A stretch of 64,000 nt of DNA from Holothuria scabra (taxonomy: Eukaryota; Echinodermata; Holothuroidea; Aspidochirotida; Holothuriidae): contig CM074184.1 in the NCBI GenBank assembly GCA_037179385.1, forward strand, positions 13,782,001 through 13,846,000, written 5' to 3'. The notes beneath the pieces were generated by a model. The model had not been told where the DNA came from and made no database searches. It saw only the letters and a program-made list of their open reading frames with translations. Shown piece by piece: positions 62,076 through 64,000 of the stretch (position 1 is the stretch's first letter; each line of letters starts with the position of its first letter). The position numbers and the translations under genes are program-made.

Positions 62076-62884
62076 GTATGTAAAAGACAGTTTGTTTTAC
62101 CTTTTTATGTATGCATAGTACATTTTTTCAAATTACATGGACTGCCAATGTTAGATTGCTCGGGGATCAACCACGAACAGAATGACATTATCGGGCCCAC
62201 AGAAAAATATTATTAATCTAGTTTCTTATCGTTTTCCACAAGTAGAATAAGGTTTCAAAAGAGTCTGTTTTCAAAGGGTATAACTGTACGTTGAATTCCT
62301 TTCTTCTGTTACCATTAACTAAACTGGAACCTTTGAATATAACGGAAAATCCACCCATGGCATGAAGAAATCACAAAGTGAATTTTTAGCCTGGGAAGTT
62401 TCCAAATTGGCCACGTTTGGTCAAATGTTTAGATCTAATGTTCAGTACATGTGTGTTTCATATCCGGTCCAACTTATGTCTACTTCACCTGAAATATTTA
62501 CGTGAAGCCTATTTAGCAGCTTCTCCCGGGTTTTTATAGCTGAAATTCAACCTGTCCACAATTAAATTGAGTTAAGTTAAAGTTTGATACGTTCAATGTT
62601 GCTCACCGAAGGCAGACAAGAAATCTATGCGTGTTTGTGCGCGTGCGTGCGTGTGTTAAACGCGCGTGTCCAAAGCTAGGAATGAAGAACACTTTTCTTA
62701 TCTCATAGATCGGCCATATTAAGAGGAATATACCCATTATTTTTGGTGAAGGTAAATCTCCATTTGAGTTCACGAGAGGTCAAAAACCGAAAACCAGGGA
62801 TCTCCAGATAGGAATTACACTTTTCATATTTATTACATATATTTGCCATATTTTGGGAAAGATCCTACTCGGTTTGATGGAGGT

Positions 62885-63144
62885 TTAAAGGTAAAGAGTA
62901 GCCGCTCCAAACTTGTTAAGAAGAAAGAGCTAAACAACACAATTTTCGTCTTATTTCTCTTCAAAGTATCTTTCATTACATTTTATGACTTTACTATTTC
63001 ATTATCATAGTAAACCAAGCAGTTATTTCTAGGAAATTTCATATTTGAAGAGAAAATATATTGTCAGATGACTCCCAACAGCCAATCATAACTGGAAAGC
63101 CTACTACACTATTTCAATTTGGGATGACTGCTCTTGCCCTTTAA
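62885..63144 (+). mobile_element. TTAA-flanked MITE, complete
   Basis: TTAAAGGTAAAGAGTAGCCG at the left; the right end reads inward as TTAAAGGGCAAGAGCAGTCA. TTAA stands at 62885-62888 and 63141-63144. Same family as 61614 and 18504. Confidence 0.7.
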
Positions 63145-63270
63145 GTTCATATGAGGTCACTAGATGTAAAAATTTGAATACCTTACAAATTGCTTGTTAT
63201 TACGACAACTCAAGGTAACAGTGGCCAGTTTCCATATTTGTCATATACATTTTTTTTTTTCATTTTTGGC

Positions 63271-63373
63271 GAGTTACATTAAGTTTCGCGGCCCAGTTTC
63301 TAACCGATTGATTTGTGTCGGGTCAGCCACGGCTTTTTTTTTTTCCGGTTGTGGCTCACTGGCGCGTCGTCTT
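63271..63373 (-). mobile_element. SINE fragment
   Basis: GCGGCCCAGTTTCTAACCGA, then GTCAGCCACGGC, a T-run, and GGTTGTGGCTCACTGGC. Body only, without the head. Confidence 0.65.
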
Positions 63374-63735
63374 AAAAGAAAGAACCCTTCTTTGTTGGTG
63401 GTGGGGTTAAAATTTATTCACATAATTGGACAAAGACCGAAATCTTTTAATCATTCTCAAGATAGGAGGAACAAATTACTTGTGTTTTAGCCAGGAGATG
63501 GATCCTAATTTTTGTCATTAGAGGTCAAAGCACATCTGAGATCATGGAGGTTAAATCTTCAAACTCAGAGCCCGGCGAACTGCTCTCAAAACAGAATAGG
63601 CCTAATGGGAACTTTTCATTCTTGGTATACAAATTTGTCATATTAAGAAAAACAATGCTATAGCTGTGGAAGTTAGAGGTCATGTGAGGTCAACAGAGGT
63701 AAAACCCCTTTTTTGAAACACAGTATTCTAATAGG

Positions 63736-63801
63736 TTAGTTAGGTAGATGGAGTTTTACACCCCAGTTTCCAACCTACTGGTTCAAGTCGAGCCGACTAC
63801 G
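63736..63801 (-). mobile_element. 5'-truncated SINE with 13-bp target duplication
   Basis: The 66-bp SINE tail/body piece is flanked by exact copies of GTATTCTAATAGG (63723-63735 and 63802-63814). This shows insertion by target-primed reverse transcription that stopped early. Confidence 0.85.
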
Positions 63802-64000
63802 GTATTCTAATAGGAAGCGGTTATTTTCATTCATTGCTTTTGGACATTTTGTGACCCGAGATGAACTCCATTGTTTTAATACAGGTAAAATGTTGCAAAA
63901 TCTGTGTAAATGAAAGATAAAAACCTCACCATTGTAATAGTACTTGCAATTTTCAAGATAAGTTTGATATCATGATATTTTATACCTTCTCGGCAAAGAA

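Overview
The window is eukaryotic nuclear DNA from an animal: AT-rich (I judge about two thirds A+T by eye, not counted), with split genes, GT-AG splice sites, a tRNA-derived SINE family, many short inverted-repeat transposons (MITEs) and no operon-like gene packing. The one gene family I recognise (MOLO1/TPM) is found in invertebrates. The repeat style, and ten copies of the octamer TAGGCCTA, make me think of a marine deuterostome such as an echinoderm. That placement is inference, not proof.

Layout. (1) 1-12.9 kb has no gene I can support. It holds a 109-bp palindromic MITE (1.2 kb), one copy of a three-copy dispersed repeat (1.4 kb), a hAT-like MITE with an intact 8-bp target duplication (6.3 kb), a tandemly triplicated unit split by the 3' end of a LINE-like element (7.3-8.2 kb), a GC-rich repeat (8.5 kb) and a fold-back element (10.4 kb). 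(2) 12.99-25.6 kb, minus strand: I assemble a 14-exon gene whose exons join in one consistent reading frame into about 355 residues. I do not recognise the product. Its C-terminal part carries a Cys/His cluster that could bind metal. Several exons are strong and a few joins are weak. (3) 25.6-31.9 kb is intergenic and holds a TTAA-flanked MITE, further dispersed repeats, and a full SINE whose tail runs into a long tetranucleotide microsatellite. (4) 31.996 kb to the end, plus strand: the first two coding exons of a MOLO1/TPM-like secreted or membrane-anchored protein, separated by a 29.7-kb intron and continuing beyond the window.

The large intron is packed with non-autonomous elements: TTAA-flanked MITEs (two of them sharing a single TTAA), hAT-like CAGTGGCG elements, SINE fragments, two minisatellites, and a paired ~190-bp repeat. 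Apart from the two genes I see no cooperation between coding units. The transposon layer is the dominant story of the window.
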